DNA from: Planctomycetota bacterium
GTDB taxonomy: Bacteria; Planctomycetota; Phycisphaerae; UBA1845
Length of the DNA stretch: 18,082 nucleotides
Assembly (NCBI GenBank): GCA_024277835.1
Contig: JAJRUK010000390.1
Coordinates: 1 to 18,082, forward strand
Direction: 5' to 3'
This document shows, piece by piece, positions 1 through 7,570 of the stretch. The notes under the pieces are model-generated. The model was not told the DNA's origin. It saw nothing but the letters and a program-made list of their open reading frames with translations, and searched no databases. Made by a program: the position numbers and the translations under genes. Every line of letters begins with the position of its first letter. The stretch's first letter is position 1.

Positions 1-2
1 AG

Positions 3-623
3 GCCTTGGTGAGTCAGGTCGAAAAGGAGCTGACCGGCCTCACGGCTGACGAGCTTGCGAACCTCCGTCCTCGCGTGAGGCTACGCGTTCGAATTACATT
101 CGTAGACGGGACGTTCCAAACACTCGAGATGATCTCGGGAAGCCGCGACTTCGTCGATCCAACGTTCAATGCTGAGGCGGTTCCGGACTTGAACCAAAAC
201 GACTTGTCCAACGTCGTCGTCCAGTGCGACGTCGCCCAGGTCAGTCTAGAGCCTGGCTCGAATATTGAAGTGTTCATTCCGGTACGCCAACAAGGATACC
301 AGCTTGTCGAAACCGAGGCGCAGGGAGGCACGTTGACCACGACCTTTCAACCCCGCCAGGCTTTCCTACCACAGTTTTGGCCGTTGGCCATCGACGACGT
401 GGACGGTGACGGCAACATCGTCCTGCGTCGCAACGTCGATGCTCGCGACCAGTTGACACCAACAACAAACGTTGTCTGCGGATCCGTTGTGGCGATCAAC
501 ATGACCGGGGTTCTTTCGGTCCCGTTCCAGATCAATGCGGACGAGCCAAGCTTCGACCAGGACGACGAGCAGACGGTCGCATCCATCGGCGGTCGTTACG
601 AGTTCAGGGTAACGGTACGCTGA
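3..623 (+). CDS. Hypothetical protein, 5' end outside the window
   Basis: The reading frame is open from the first bases of the window to a TGA stop at 621-623. TTG at 6 and GTG at 9 are possible starts, but neither has a clear ribosome binding site, so the gene probably begins upstream and is partial here. About 205 residues are visible. They are rich in Val, Thr, Asp and Gln and look like beta-strand repeats, with an acidic DVDGDGN stretch about two thirds along. There is no membrane segment or catalytic motif. I do not recognise a family. The next two genes, on the same strand, encode predicted lipoproteins. A secreted or lipid-anchored protein of the same group is therefore plausible, but that is inference from context only. 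Confidence 0.7.
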   Translation, partial: ALVSQVEKELTGLTADELANLRPRVRLRVRITFVDGTFQTLEMISGSRDFVDPTFNAEAVPDLNQNDLSNVVVQCDVAQVSLEPGSNIEVFIPVRQQGYQLVETEAQGGTLTTTFQPRQAFLPQFWPLAIDDVDGDGNIVLRRNVDARDQLTPTTNVVCGSVVAINMTGVLSVPFQINADEPSFDQDDEQTVASIGGRYEFRVTVR

Positions 624-665
624 GAACTGACTAAACCGCGCGCGATGCGTGCTGGAGAACAAGCG

Positions 666-1367
666 GTGACTTTGATGAAACGACTTCATAGGCGATCGGG
701 TCTTTCCCTACTTGCCCTCTCGGTGTTTGCGGCAAGCATCCCGGCGTGCGGCACAAGCTTCCTGAACCCCGCCTTCATCAACACGACGACAGGCGGACAA
801 TTCCCCGTCACCCCCGGACCCTCAGCCGCTTTTGTACTGGTGCGAGCGCTCAACGAGACCGGCGTGCAGGTTGAGTTCTTCATCACGATCGAACGCGAGG
901 TTCTTCGACCAGACGACGACGGCAACTTCGTCCTCGACGACCAGGGGAACTTGCGGACCGAACCCGTTCGCGAAACCGCCCGCGTCCTGACCGGGGAGAC
1001 CGGGCTTGCGACGGACATCGGCGTGTTGTTCCCTTGCGGAACGTCGCCGGTCACACTCGTCGGTCTCGGCGAAAACTTGCTCCCCACCGATCGCCATATC
1101 GCGGTCGGCGGCGGCGGGGCTGCTGGCGCGACGGGCGTGGGCGTCACCGTTGAAAACCTCAACCCGCTGTCTCTTGCGGCGTCAAACTTCAACTGCGGCG
1201 ATACGATCATTTACCGAGCCTTTCGCAGTACGGGAACCCCTGGCGGCGTCTTGGTGTCGACGTTCCTCTTGCCCGGATCTGAGCAGCCCTTTGACTTCAA
1301 CGGTCCGAGCACCTTTATTGAATACCAAGACCTCTTGGATTCTGCCGGCGGCGAAGTCGCCCCCTAA
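666..1367 (+). CDS. Predicted lipoprotein of unknown function
   Basis: In-frame starts are ATG 645, GTG 666, TTG 672 and ATG 675. I chose GTG 666 because a GGAG at 654-657 sits 8 bases before it, while the other starts lack good spacing. The N-terminus is a lipoprotein signal: basic residues (KRLHRR), a hydrophobic stretch (LSLLALSVFAAS), then IPAC with the likely lipidated Cys. The mature protein has about 200 residues and no recognised domain. It contains Asp/Asn-rich segments (DDDGNFVLDDQGN), a Gly/Ala-rich run near GGGGAAGATGVGV and two further Cys residues that might form a disulfide. It lies 42 bases after the preceding gene, with no visible terminator between them, so co-transcription is possible. 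It and the upstream partial protein both have a late segment with a single Cys followed by beta-rich sequence, which may reflect distant paralogy but was not tested. Confidence 0.8.
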   Translation: MTLMKRLHRRSGLSLLALSVFAASIPACGTSFLNPAFINTTTGGQFPVTPGPSAAFVLVRALNETGVQVEFFITIEREVLRPDDDGNFVLDDQGNLRTEPVRETARVLTGETGLATDIGVLFPCGTSPVTLVGLGENLLPTDRHIAVGGGGAAGATGVGVTVENLNPLSLAASNFNCGDTIIYRAFRSTGTPGGVLVSTFLLPGSEQPFDFNGPSTFIEYQDLLDSAGGEVAP

Positions 1368-1416
1368 GACGACCGTTGTATCCCCACTATTCTGATCACG
1401 GAGGAGATTACATCCG

Positions 1417-1620
1417 ATGTCGAATCGAATTCCATTCAGGCGGACACGCTTCGCCGTTCTCGCGCTGCTATCCACCGGAACCTTGTTTAGCGCTTGTACC
1501 GGACGTTTTAAAGACGCAACGGTCACCGCCGTTACAGACTTGATATTCACGGCGCTCGACCCAGGGGCAATCGCCTCCCTGTTGACCGGAAGCGACAGCG
1601 GCGCGCCGGGCGGAACGTAA
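1417..1620 (+). CDS. Small predicted lipoprotein (67 aa)
   Basis: ATG 1417 is preceded by a very strong ribosome binding site, GGAGGAG at 1400-1406, which makes translation likely despite the small size. The N-terminus has basic residues (RRTRF), a hydrophobic core (AVLALLSTGTLF) and SAC, consistent with a lipoprotein signal cleaved before Cys 27. The mature part is only about 40 residues, has a possible amphipathic segment (VTAVTDLIFTALDPGAIASLL) and ends in Gly/Ser-rich sequence. It lies 49 bases after the preceding lipoprotein gene. The function is unknown. Short planctomycete proteins of this shape (signal, Cys, one helix, Gly-rich tail) are familiar to me, but I cannot name a family. Confidence 0.75.
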   Translation: MSNRIPFRRTRFAVLALLSTGTLFSACTGRFKDATVTAVTDLIFTALDPGAIASLLTGSDSGAPGGT

Positions 1621-1704
1621 GCCTCCGCTGGGTGACCGGCATCCTACCAGCCGACGCTGGCATACCCCAAATCAGCCGCACCTACGCGACTCGCGCTAAT
1701 TCGC

Positions 1705-1710
1705 TATAAT
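1705..1710 (+). promoter_or_regulatory. Possible -10 element upstream of feoA
   Basis: A perfect TATAAT lies about 85 bases before the chosen feoA start, in the 173-base gap after the small lipoprotein gene. The corresponding -35 region (about 1682-1687) is a poor match to TTGACA, so this is a weak call. I saw no clear Fur-like or DtxR-like palindrome around it, so iron regulation is not supported by the sequence. Confidence 0.35.
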
Positions 1711-1793
1711 CGCCGCTTGGGCTGGCGCATGGTGATGCCATCGCAAATGCGGATGTCGAGGGCGGTGCGCGAATGCCCTGCGTGAGGAACTAC

Positions 1794-2066
1794 GTGACAA
1801 CAAAACCCATTCAACTATCCGCCCTTTCCATGGGCGAAAACGCAACAGTCGTCGAAATCACCGCCGGGGAAGCCGCAGCGAAACGCTTGGCAGACCTGGG
1901 CTTTGTGCGCGGCGGGCATGTCGAGATGTTGCGGACCGGACGGCCATGCCTCGTCCGGATCGGCACGGCCTGCATTGGACTCGGTCGTGAACTTCAAGAG
2001 GTCATCCTGATCAACCGCAACGACACGAACGGTCGTGCGAAGCGCCTCTCAGGCGAGACGACTTGA
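1794..2066 (+). CDS. feoA: FeoA, ferrous iron transport accessory protein
   Basis: FeoA is a small cytoplasmic SH3-like protein that works with the Fe(II) permease FeoB. The core is visible as LADLGFVRGGHVEMLRTG followed by a second strand set, VRIGTACIGLGREL, ending in the hydrophobic VILI. I chose GTG 1794 because GAGGAA at 1784-1789 lies just upstream and the resulting 90-residue protein matches the usual FeoA length of about 75-90. An in-frame ATG at 1773 would add seven residues unlike the family. The TGA stop shares a base with the feoB ATG (TGATG), so translation is probably coupled. Only one FeoA domain is present. Identification rests on the motif pattern and the adjacent feoB. Confidence 0.88.
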   Translation: MTTKPIQLSALSMGENATVVEITAGEAAAKRLADLGFVRGGHVEMLRTGRPCLVRIGTACIGLGRELQEVILINRNDTNGRAKRLSGETT

Positions 2067-4330
2067 TGGCAAGATCGCTACCAGTTCACACGCCGGCAAC
2101 AACACGAGTCGTTGCGCTCGTAGGCAACCCGAACACGGGCAAGAGCACCATCTTCGCCGCGCTCACCGGCATGCGCCAACGCATCGGCAACTATCCCGGT
2201 ATCACCGTCGAAAAACGAACCGGAACCGTAAGCGATCCTGAGCGGAACTTGCAACTGGAGATCCTTGACCTCCCTGGCACTTATAGCCTCTCCGTCCACG
2301 CCGACGATGAAGCCGTCGTCCTCGACGCCCTGCTGGGGACGCACGGAATGGGCCCTCGACCGGATGTCATTGTGGCCGTCGTGGATGCATCGAACCTGCG
2401 CCGGAATCTGTTCTTTACGACACAGGTTCTCGAACTCGGTCAACCGGTTGTCGTCGCACTGAATATGATCGACATCGCGGAGCGGGCGGGGATGAATATC
2501 GACGTGAGCGCGCTCGCCAAAGAACTGGGCGTTCCCGTCGTTCCGATTGTCGCAAGCAAAGGCAACGGAATCGACGGACTTCGCGACGCGATCGCGCAAT
2601 CCACGACAAGTCAGCCATCCAGTCGCTGCCAATCCTTCCCCGACTGTGTGTGCGCCGAACTCGACGGTCTCTGCGCATCACTGGCCGCAAGTGGTGATGG
2701 AGAATCGGCAGTCTCTTCGCGGGCGGAAGCGATTCAAACATTGCTGTCCCCGGGCGGCTATCACGAAAGCAGACTGGTCGAACGATGTGGTCTGGGTCTT
2801 GCGGAAGAGCTGGCAGAGCGACGCGACCGAATCAGCGCCGCCGGCGAGTCCATCGTCGAAGTCGAAGCCCAGGTCCGCTACGCATGGATCGATCGCGTAC
2901 TGCCCGGTGTCGTCTCGCATGTGAAGCGGTCGCACAAGTCCGGGTCAGAAATCGCCGACCGATTCCTCACCCATCGCGTCATTGGGCTAATCGTTTTCAT
3001 TGTCCTGATGGGCGGATGTTTCCAGTCGATCTACGCCTGGACGACGCCACTGATGAACGGGATCGACGCTACGTTCGGCGTGCTGAGCGATGTCATCTCC
3101 GGCATCATGCCAACCGGCGCACTCCGAAGCTTGGTCGTCAACGGCATTTTGGCGGGGATTGGGTCGGTGCTGGTCTTCCTGCCGCAGATTCTCGTGCTGT
3201 TTTTCTTCCTCGCGATCCTCGAAGATTGTGGGTATATGGCTCGTGCGGCGTTTCTGCTGGACCGGTGGATGGCGCTGCTCGGCCTGAACGGAAAGTCGTT
3301 TTTTCCGTTACTGTCGTCCTTCGCGTGCGCCGTTCCGGGAATTCTCGCGACGCGGTCGATCGAGTCTCGGCGCGACCGCATGGTCACGATCATGATCGCA
3401 CCGCTAATGAGTTGTAGCGCGCGCCTGCCGGTGTACGCCCTTCTTATCGCCGCGTTCGTCCCGCCAACGCAGCTGTTGGGCGGCGTCATTAGTCTTCAGG
3501 CGCTCACGCTTCTGGCGATGTATTCTGTGGGTGCAATCGTGGCCATCCCAATCGCGCTCCTGCTAAAAAAGACCATCCTCAAAGGCAAACCCCAGTCGTT
3601 TCTGCTCGAGCTTCCGACATACAAGTGGCCTTCGCCGCGCACGGTCTTCGTGCGCGTCTACGAGCAAGGGCGAGAGTTTTGCGTCACCGCTGGTACGATT
3701 ATCTTCGCCGTGACAGTCGTCATCTGGGCATTGGGATACTATCCCAGACCAGCGTCCATCGCGGCCGATCATCAAACGCAGCGAGACGCGATCACCGCGC
3801 AGTTTCACGCATCGACAACCGCAAGCGACATGCCAACCGAACAGCACGACGAACTCCACGCCGCCTACGAAGAGCAAATCTCGCACATCGACCAGAGCGA
3901 AGCGGGTGCGTACTTGCGGCAGAGCATCCTCGGTCGCACGGGCAAGTTCTTTGAACCCATCGTTAGGCCACTCGGTTGGGACTGGCGCGTTGGAACCGGT
4001 GTCATCGCCGCATTTGCCGCGCGTGAGGTGCTCGTCGCGACCCTCGGTACGATTTACAATCTGGGGGACGATCAGGACGAAACGTCCGCCGGTCTGCGCG
4101 AACAGATGAAAGCAGCCACATGGGAAGACGGCACACCGGTGTTTAACCTCGCCGTCGCGCTCTCGATCATGGTCTTTTTTGCGTTATGCTGTCAGTGCGC
4201 CGCGACGCTCGCGGTGATTCAGCGCGAGACGCAATCGTGGCAGTGGCCCGTGCTTGCGTTCACTTATATGACGGGGCTTGCGTATGTCGCCGCCCTCGCA
4301 ACGTATCAGATAACGATTCGCCTCACGTAG
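2066..4330 (+). CDS. feoB: FeoB, GTP-dependent ferrous iron permease
   Basis: FeoB is the inner-membrane Fe(II) transporter, with a cytoplasmic N-terminal G domain. From ATG 2066 the protein has 754 residues, normal for the family. The G domain shows G1 GNPNTGKST (20-28), the switch region around GNYPGITVEK, G3 DLPG (68-71), G4 NMID (133-136) and a G5-like VASKG (162-166). A helical spacer follows, and transmembrane segments begin near 303. The two gate motifs are present: FACAVPGILATR (419-430) and PLMSCSARLPVY (446-457), with the conserved Cys in each. The late motif AAREVLVATLGTIY (651-664) and a Cys-rich CCQCAATLAVIQRET (708-722) complete the permease. A soluble loop of about 60 residues lies at 565-625. 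The gene overlaps feoA by one base, and the FeoB-associated gene follows nine bases later. The ORF is intact. Confidence 0.97.
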   Translation: MARSLPVHTPATTRVVALVGNPNTGKSTIFAALTGMRQRIGNYPGITVEKRTGTVSDPERNLQLEILDLPGTYSLSVHADDEAVVLDALLGTHGMGPRPDVIVAVVDASNLRRNLFFTTQVLELGQPVVVALNMIDIAERAGMNIDVSALAKELGVPVVPIVASKGNGIDGLRDAIAQSTTSQPSSRCQSFPDCVCAELDGLCASLAASGDGESAVSSRAEAIQTLLSPGGYHESRLVERCGLGLAEELAERRDRISAAGESIVEVEAQVRYAWIDRVLPGVVSHVKRSHKSGSEIADRFLTHRVIGLIVFIVLMGGCFQSIYAWTTPLMNGIDATFGVLSDVISGIMPTGALRSLVVNGILAGIGSVLVFLPQILVLFFFLAILEDCGYMARAAFLLDRWMALLGLNGKSFFPLLSSFACAVPGILATRSIESRRDRMVTIMIAPLMSCSARLPVYALLIAAFVPPTQLLGGVISLQALTLLAMYSVGAIVAIPIALLLKKTILKGKPQSFLLELPTYKWPSPRTVFVRVYEQGREFCVTAGTIIFAVTVVIWALGYYPRPASIAADHQTQRDAITAQFHASTTASDMPTEQHDELHAAYEEQISHIDQSEAGAYLRQSILGRTGKFFEPIVRPLGWDWRVGTGVIAAFAAREVLVATLGTIYNLGDDQDETSAGLREQMKAATWEDGTPVFNLAVALSIMVFFALCCQCAATLAVIQRETQSWQWPVLAFTYMTGLAYVAALATYQITIRLT

Positions 4331-4339
4331 GATTATGCT

Positions 4340-4558
4340 ATGGGTTTCCAAGACGTCATCGCCCTGTCCATCGTCGCAGTCGCTTGCTACTACGTCGCCA
4401 AATCCGTCTGGAAGCAGATGGGCGGTGGCTGCGGGTGCGACGCGTCCTGCAATAGCAAAGACGCGGTCGAACGAACCAGAATCAAAAAGACACCGCTCGT
4501 CACGCTGGAAACACCGCGCGATGCAACCTCCAGCGCGAAATCGACATCCGACGATTAA
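4340..4558 (+). CDS. FeoB-associated Cys-rich membrane protein
   Basis: This 72-residue protein has one N-terminal membrane helix (about residues 5-24, VIALSIVAVACYYVA). A Gly-rich Cys cluster follows, GGGCGCDASC, with Cys at 31, 33 and 37. This arrangement, directly downstream of feoB, matches the FeoB-associated Cys-rich family (Pfam FeoB_associated), thought to assist Fe(II) handling at the membrane. The hydrophilic tail of about 35 residues is Lys/Thr/Ser-rich with no motif. AGGA lies about 8 bases before ATG 4340, and only nine bases separate it from the feoB stop, so it belongs to the feo operon. The Cys residues suggest metal binding, but that is inference. Confidence 0.85.
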   Translation: MGFQDVIALSIVAVACYYVAKSVWKQMGGGCGCDASCNSKDAVERTRIKKTPLVTLETPRDATSSAKSTSDD

Positions 4559-4740
4559 CGCGGCCTGCACCAACCAACACTCACAAAGATTCACCAATAC
4601 TCCCCCCGTCTTACCCGAAGCGAACCACCCCAACCCGCCTCGCGATACTGAAAACGCAGAATCTTTGGTCACCCGTGGAGTTTGAGTCCACGCGAACCCG
4701 ATAATCGCAGCAGGGGGCCGCGACTCTCGGGAATCATGCT

Positions 4741-5313
4741 ATGGGCCGAAACGCCACAACCGACATCAGCTGGGCACAAACAAGGCGCGATGCCGCGCGG
4801 CAGCGTCACGGGCCACGGTCTGGCTCTCGCGTCACGGTTGCATTTGGCTCTGACGGGGAAATTTCCGGTGGCGGAATGTCTACCATTCTTCTCGAAACAA
4901 CGGACGCGACCGGCGAAGTCGCGGACTGGTTGGATGACACATGGTGGTCCAAGCTCTTCCAGCAATGCGCCCCCAACCCGCTCACAATCGAAATCGCGCC
5001 GACCTGCGTGGCGTTGACCCACCCGGTCGTCCTGCATCAACTTGAGATGGTCCGCCGTATCGTTGCCAACTGGCGAATCATCGGCGAGGGGTACGCCAAC
5101 GATTTTCGTGGCGATGATGAGGTCGAACAACTCGCGACCGGCCCCTATCATGAGCTTCGGTTCCATGACGGCGGCAGAGCGGACGTAGTTGCGACTCCGC
5201 CATCCGAGACCAACACCGGGGCAGATGAGTTAATCGCCCGCATCCGCGCTCGAACGGACCGCACACCGTTCACAAGTCCAAACTTAGTGCGGCTCGCCGG
5301 ACGAAACGCCTAA
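4741..5313 (+). CDS. Hypothetical protein (190 aa)
   Basis: The ORF runs from ATG 4741, with a weak GGGA about 8 bases upstream, to a TAA stop. An internal ATG at 4876 would give a 145-residue protein beginning MSTILLETTD and is a serious alternative, because the first 45 residues are Arg-rich and low in complexity. The core has a WLDDTWW motif, two Cys (QQCAPNP and APTCVAL), and a predicted alpha/beta pattern ending in a segment with many charged residues (ELIARIRARTDR). There are no membrane helices. I do not recognise a family. The gene lies 182 bases after the feo operon and 49 bases before aspartate kinase. No terminator was seen before the kinase, so co-transcription is possible. Confidence 0.65.
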   Translation: MGRNATTDISWAQTRRDAARQRHGPRSGSRVTVAFGSDGEISGGGMSTILLETTDATGEVADWLDDTWWSKLFQQCAPNPLTIEIAPTCVALTHPVVLHQLEMVRRIVANWRIIGEGYANDFRGDDEVEQLATGPYHELRFHDGGRADVVATPPSETNTGADELIARIRARTDRTPFTSPNLVRLAGRNA

Positions 5314-5362
5314 CCGATCCCCCATTTCACACGACTCGCGTCGCGCCGCCGACGATGGTACG

Positions 5363-6613
5363 ATGACTCCGATGTCGATGATCGTACAAAAATTCGGTGG
5401 AACAAGCCTCGAAAGCGCGGAGAAAATCCATCGCGCCGCGCGACGGGCGATACGTGCAAAACTCGGCGGACACCGCGTTGTCCTTGTCGTCTCCGCCATG
5501 GGGAAGTCCACCGACCAGCTTCTCACGCTCGCGTCAGCCGTCTGTCACGATCCCCCCAAGCGCGAGCTTGACGTGCTGCTGACAACGGGCGAGCAGGTTT
5601 CGATTGCGCTCGTGGCGATGGCGATTCATTCAGCCGGTCACGAAGCGATCAGCCTCACCGCAACACAACTGGGCCTCGTCACCGATAGCTCGCATATGCG
5701 TGCCCGCATTCAAAGAATCAGCCGCGAACGCATCGACCGCGAACTTGAAGAAGGGCGTATCGTCATCGTTGCGGGCTTCCAGGGAACTGACCCCGGCGGA
5801 GAGATTACCACACTCGGTCGCGGCGCATCGGACACGACAGCCGCGGCGCTCGCCGCTGTGCTCGGCGCGACGGTGTGCGAAATCTACACGGACGTTGACG
5901 GTGTTTACACATCTGACCCACGGATCGTCCCGCAGGCGACGAAAATTGACGAGCTTGCCTACGACGTCATGCTGGAGATGGCCGCGACCGGTGCGGGCGT
6001 GATGCACTCACGGGCGATCGAGTTTGGGAAAAAATTCCATGTACCTATTCATGTGCGAAGTTCGCTGACCGACGCGAAAGGAACGATGATCATGGCTGAG
6101 ACTTCGGGGATGGAGGCGATTTCCGTTCAGGGCGTCACGCTCAAAGAAGACCTCGCGGTTATCTCGCTCAACGCAGTTCCGAACCACCGGGGCGTGGCTG
6201 CTCGAATTTTTGCGGAGATCGCTCGCAACCATGTGCTGGTCGACGACATTGTCCAGAACATCTACGACCACGGCAAACTCGCCAACCTGGGCTTTTCGAC
6301 CAATGCATCGGACGCCGCCGAAGCGAAGACCGTCTGCGAGAAAATCGCGACGGAACTCGGCATCGGAAGCGTCGAGGTGGACGAAGGCGTTTGCAAAATC
6401 AGCGCGGTGGGGATCGGGATGCGCACGCACTCCGGGATCGCCTCGACGATGTTTGAAGCATTGTCAAAAGCCGACATTAACATCGAAAATATTTCCACCA
6501 GCGAAATCGTGATTAGTTGTATCGTTCGACAGGACGATGGCCCCGAGGCGCTTCGACGCCTTCACACCGCCTTCGGCCTCGATGCCAAGAGTAATGGTGG
6601 CGAGGGGGCATAA
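5363..6613 (+). CDS. lysC: Aspartate kinase
   Basis: The enzyme phosphorylates L-aspartate to 4-aspartyl phosphate, the first step towards lysine, threonine, methionine and diaminopimelate. The 416-residue length is typical of a monofunctional kinase. Visible motifs are KFGGTS (10-15, ATP and substrate binding), TTGE (74-77), GFQG (138-141), LGRGASDTTA (151-160) and DVDGVYTSDPR (177-187). Two ACT regulatory domains follow, at about 265-330 and 345-405, the second with the typical INIENISTSEI. These domains imply feedback control by lysine and/or threonine, though which amino acid cannot be read from the sequence. Starts at 5363, 5372 and 5378 are all in frame and none has a strong binding site. 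Homologues usually start close to IVQKFGGTS, so 5372 is as likely as 5363. The stop TAA overlaps the next gene's ATG. Confidence 0.96.
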   Translation: MTPMSMIVQKFGGTSLESAEKIHRAARRAIRAKLGGHRVVLVVSAMGKSTDQLLTLASAVCHDPPKRELDVLLTTGEQVSIALVAMAIHSAGHEAISLTATQLGLVTDSSHMRARIQRISRERIDRELEEGRIVIVAGFQGTDPGGEITTLGRGASDTTAAALAAVLGATVCEIYTDVDGVYTSDPRIVPQATKIDELAYDVMLEMAATGAGVMHSRAIEFGKKFHVPIHVRSSLTDAKGTMIMAETSGMEAISVQGVTLKEDLAVISLNAVPNHRGVAARIFAEIARNHVLVDDIVQNIYDHGKLANLGFSTNASDAAEAKTVCEKIATELGIGSVEVDEGVCKISAVGIGMRTHSGIASTMFEALSKADINIENISTSEIVISCIVRQDDGPEALRRLHTAFGLDAKSNGGEGA

Positions 6614-7266
6614 TGAGCTTCCGCCGAAAACGAAGCCCTCTCCCCCCAACGATCACAATGTCAAACCGCTGGCGAAAGCATTGGCCAACGACGCTCGTCC
6701 TGACGCTCATCGCCTTCGCCGTTGTCTGTGATCGCGCAGATCGTTTTCAAACATCCAGACAGTCCCCCACCGCTTCGACCGGAACAGATAGGCCGCGCTA
6801 CCACGACAAGACTTTTCGTGTCGTGAAAGTCGTTGATGGCGACACACTGGACATCGACATCCCGGATACGGATCGTGCGACAACGCGCATCCGTCTTTGG
6901 GGTGTGGATACGCCCGAAGTCCAGGGAAGCCCAGCCGGGGAAATGTACTTCGGTCCCGAGGCGTCGAAATTCGCGAAGGAAACGCTCACGGGCACAAGCG
7001 TTCGCATTGTTCTCGCGCCCAACAAGACGCGCGGCAAGTACGGACGGCTACTCGCGTACGTCATGCTCGAACGAAGCAATGAGATGTTCAACGAACTTCT
7101 CTTGCAGAAGGGCCTCGCGTATGCGGATCGAAGATTCCCGCACGCCTACCGAGAGCAATTCCAGGCGATCGAAAAACGCGCCCGCCGCAACGGGGCAGGT
7201 CTATGGGCAAACGTCACGATCGACCAGATGCCGAAGTGGCGACAGCGGTTCGAGAAGAAACCGTAA
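6613..7266 (+). CDS. Membrane-anchored thermonuclease (SNase-like) family protein
   Basis: This is a staphylococcal-nuclease-fold protein, expected to hydrolyse nucleic acid phosphodiester bonds with calcium. After a basic N-terminus there is one hydrophobic segment (about residues 26-39, TTLVLTLIAFAVV), a signal anchor that would place the domain outside the cytoplasm. The SNase domain spans about 67-200. The residues equivalent to the catalytic set are all present: D75 and D77 in VVDGDT, R94, D99, T100 and E102 in RLWGVDTPE, and R145 in YGRLLAYV. An active nuclease is therefore likely. The ATG shares one base with the lysC stop (TAATG), which suggests translational coupling to a biosynthetic gene with no obvious functional link. 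An internal ATG (residue 16) is an alternative start. Confidence 0.9.
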   Translation: MSFRRKRSPLPPTITMSNRWRKHWPTTLVLTLIAFAVVCDRADRFQTSRQSPTASTGTDRPRYHDKTFRVVKVVDGDTLDIDIPDTDRATTRIRLWGVDTPEVQGSPAGEMYFGPEASKFAKETLTGTSVRIVLAPNKTRGKYGRLLAYVMLERSNEMFNELLLQKGLAYADRRFPHAYREQFQAIEKRARRNGAGLWANVTIDQMPKWRQRFEKKP

Positions 7267-7313
7267 CGATCGTCGCCAGATTCGCATCGTCTCGACATCG
7301 CAACACGAAAAGC

Positions 7314-7481
7314 TTACTTCCCCTGCGCCTCCACCTCGTCGAGATATTTCTGAAAGTCGCCCATGTTGTAAGAAATGAAACAAAACGCATGGTGCAGCGT
7401 GAGGTATTCAATATCCGTCTTGTCGTCCTCCGCCTCATGACGAAGCTCGTTAAGCTTGGCTAAAATCGGTTCCGCTTTCAT
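7314..7481 (-). CDS. Small hypothetical protein (55 aa)
   Basis: Reading the minus strand from ATG at 7481 gives 55 codons and a TAA stop at 7314-7316. AGGAGAG at 7485-7491 lies just before the start, a good ribosome binding site. The protein starts MKAEPILAKLNELRHEAEDD. It is charged and helical at first, then has an aromatic, Cys-containing middle (LHHAFCFISYNMGDFQKYL) and ends EVEAQGK. Composition and codon use look like a real cytoplasmic protein, and no membrane segment is evident. It lies 90 bases downstream of the HTH-receiver gene on the same strand and converges with the nuclease gene, whose stop is 47 bases away. I do not recognise a family. Confidence 0.7.
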   Translation of the reverse strand: MKAEPILAKLNELRHEAEDDKTDIEYLTLHHAFCFISYNMGDFQKYLDEVEAQGK

Positions 7482-7570
7482 GTGCTCTCCTATCTAAGTG
7501 AGCCGCGCATGATACGGTCCCGGCAGCAGTGGGCAAGACGCAACCGAACCTCGACTGCTCCCGCGCAATT

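Noticed and set aside
1711..1793. Possible iron-responsive operator before feoA (short ATGG/CCAT inverted repeat)
   Set aside because: The symmetry is short and imperfect and does not match Fur or DtxR/IdeR consensus patterns.
4682..5017. Alternative frame over the start of the hypothetical gene at 4741
   Set aside because: It is Arg/Ser/Pro-rich, has no binding site and ends inside the better-supported frame.
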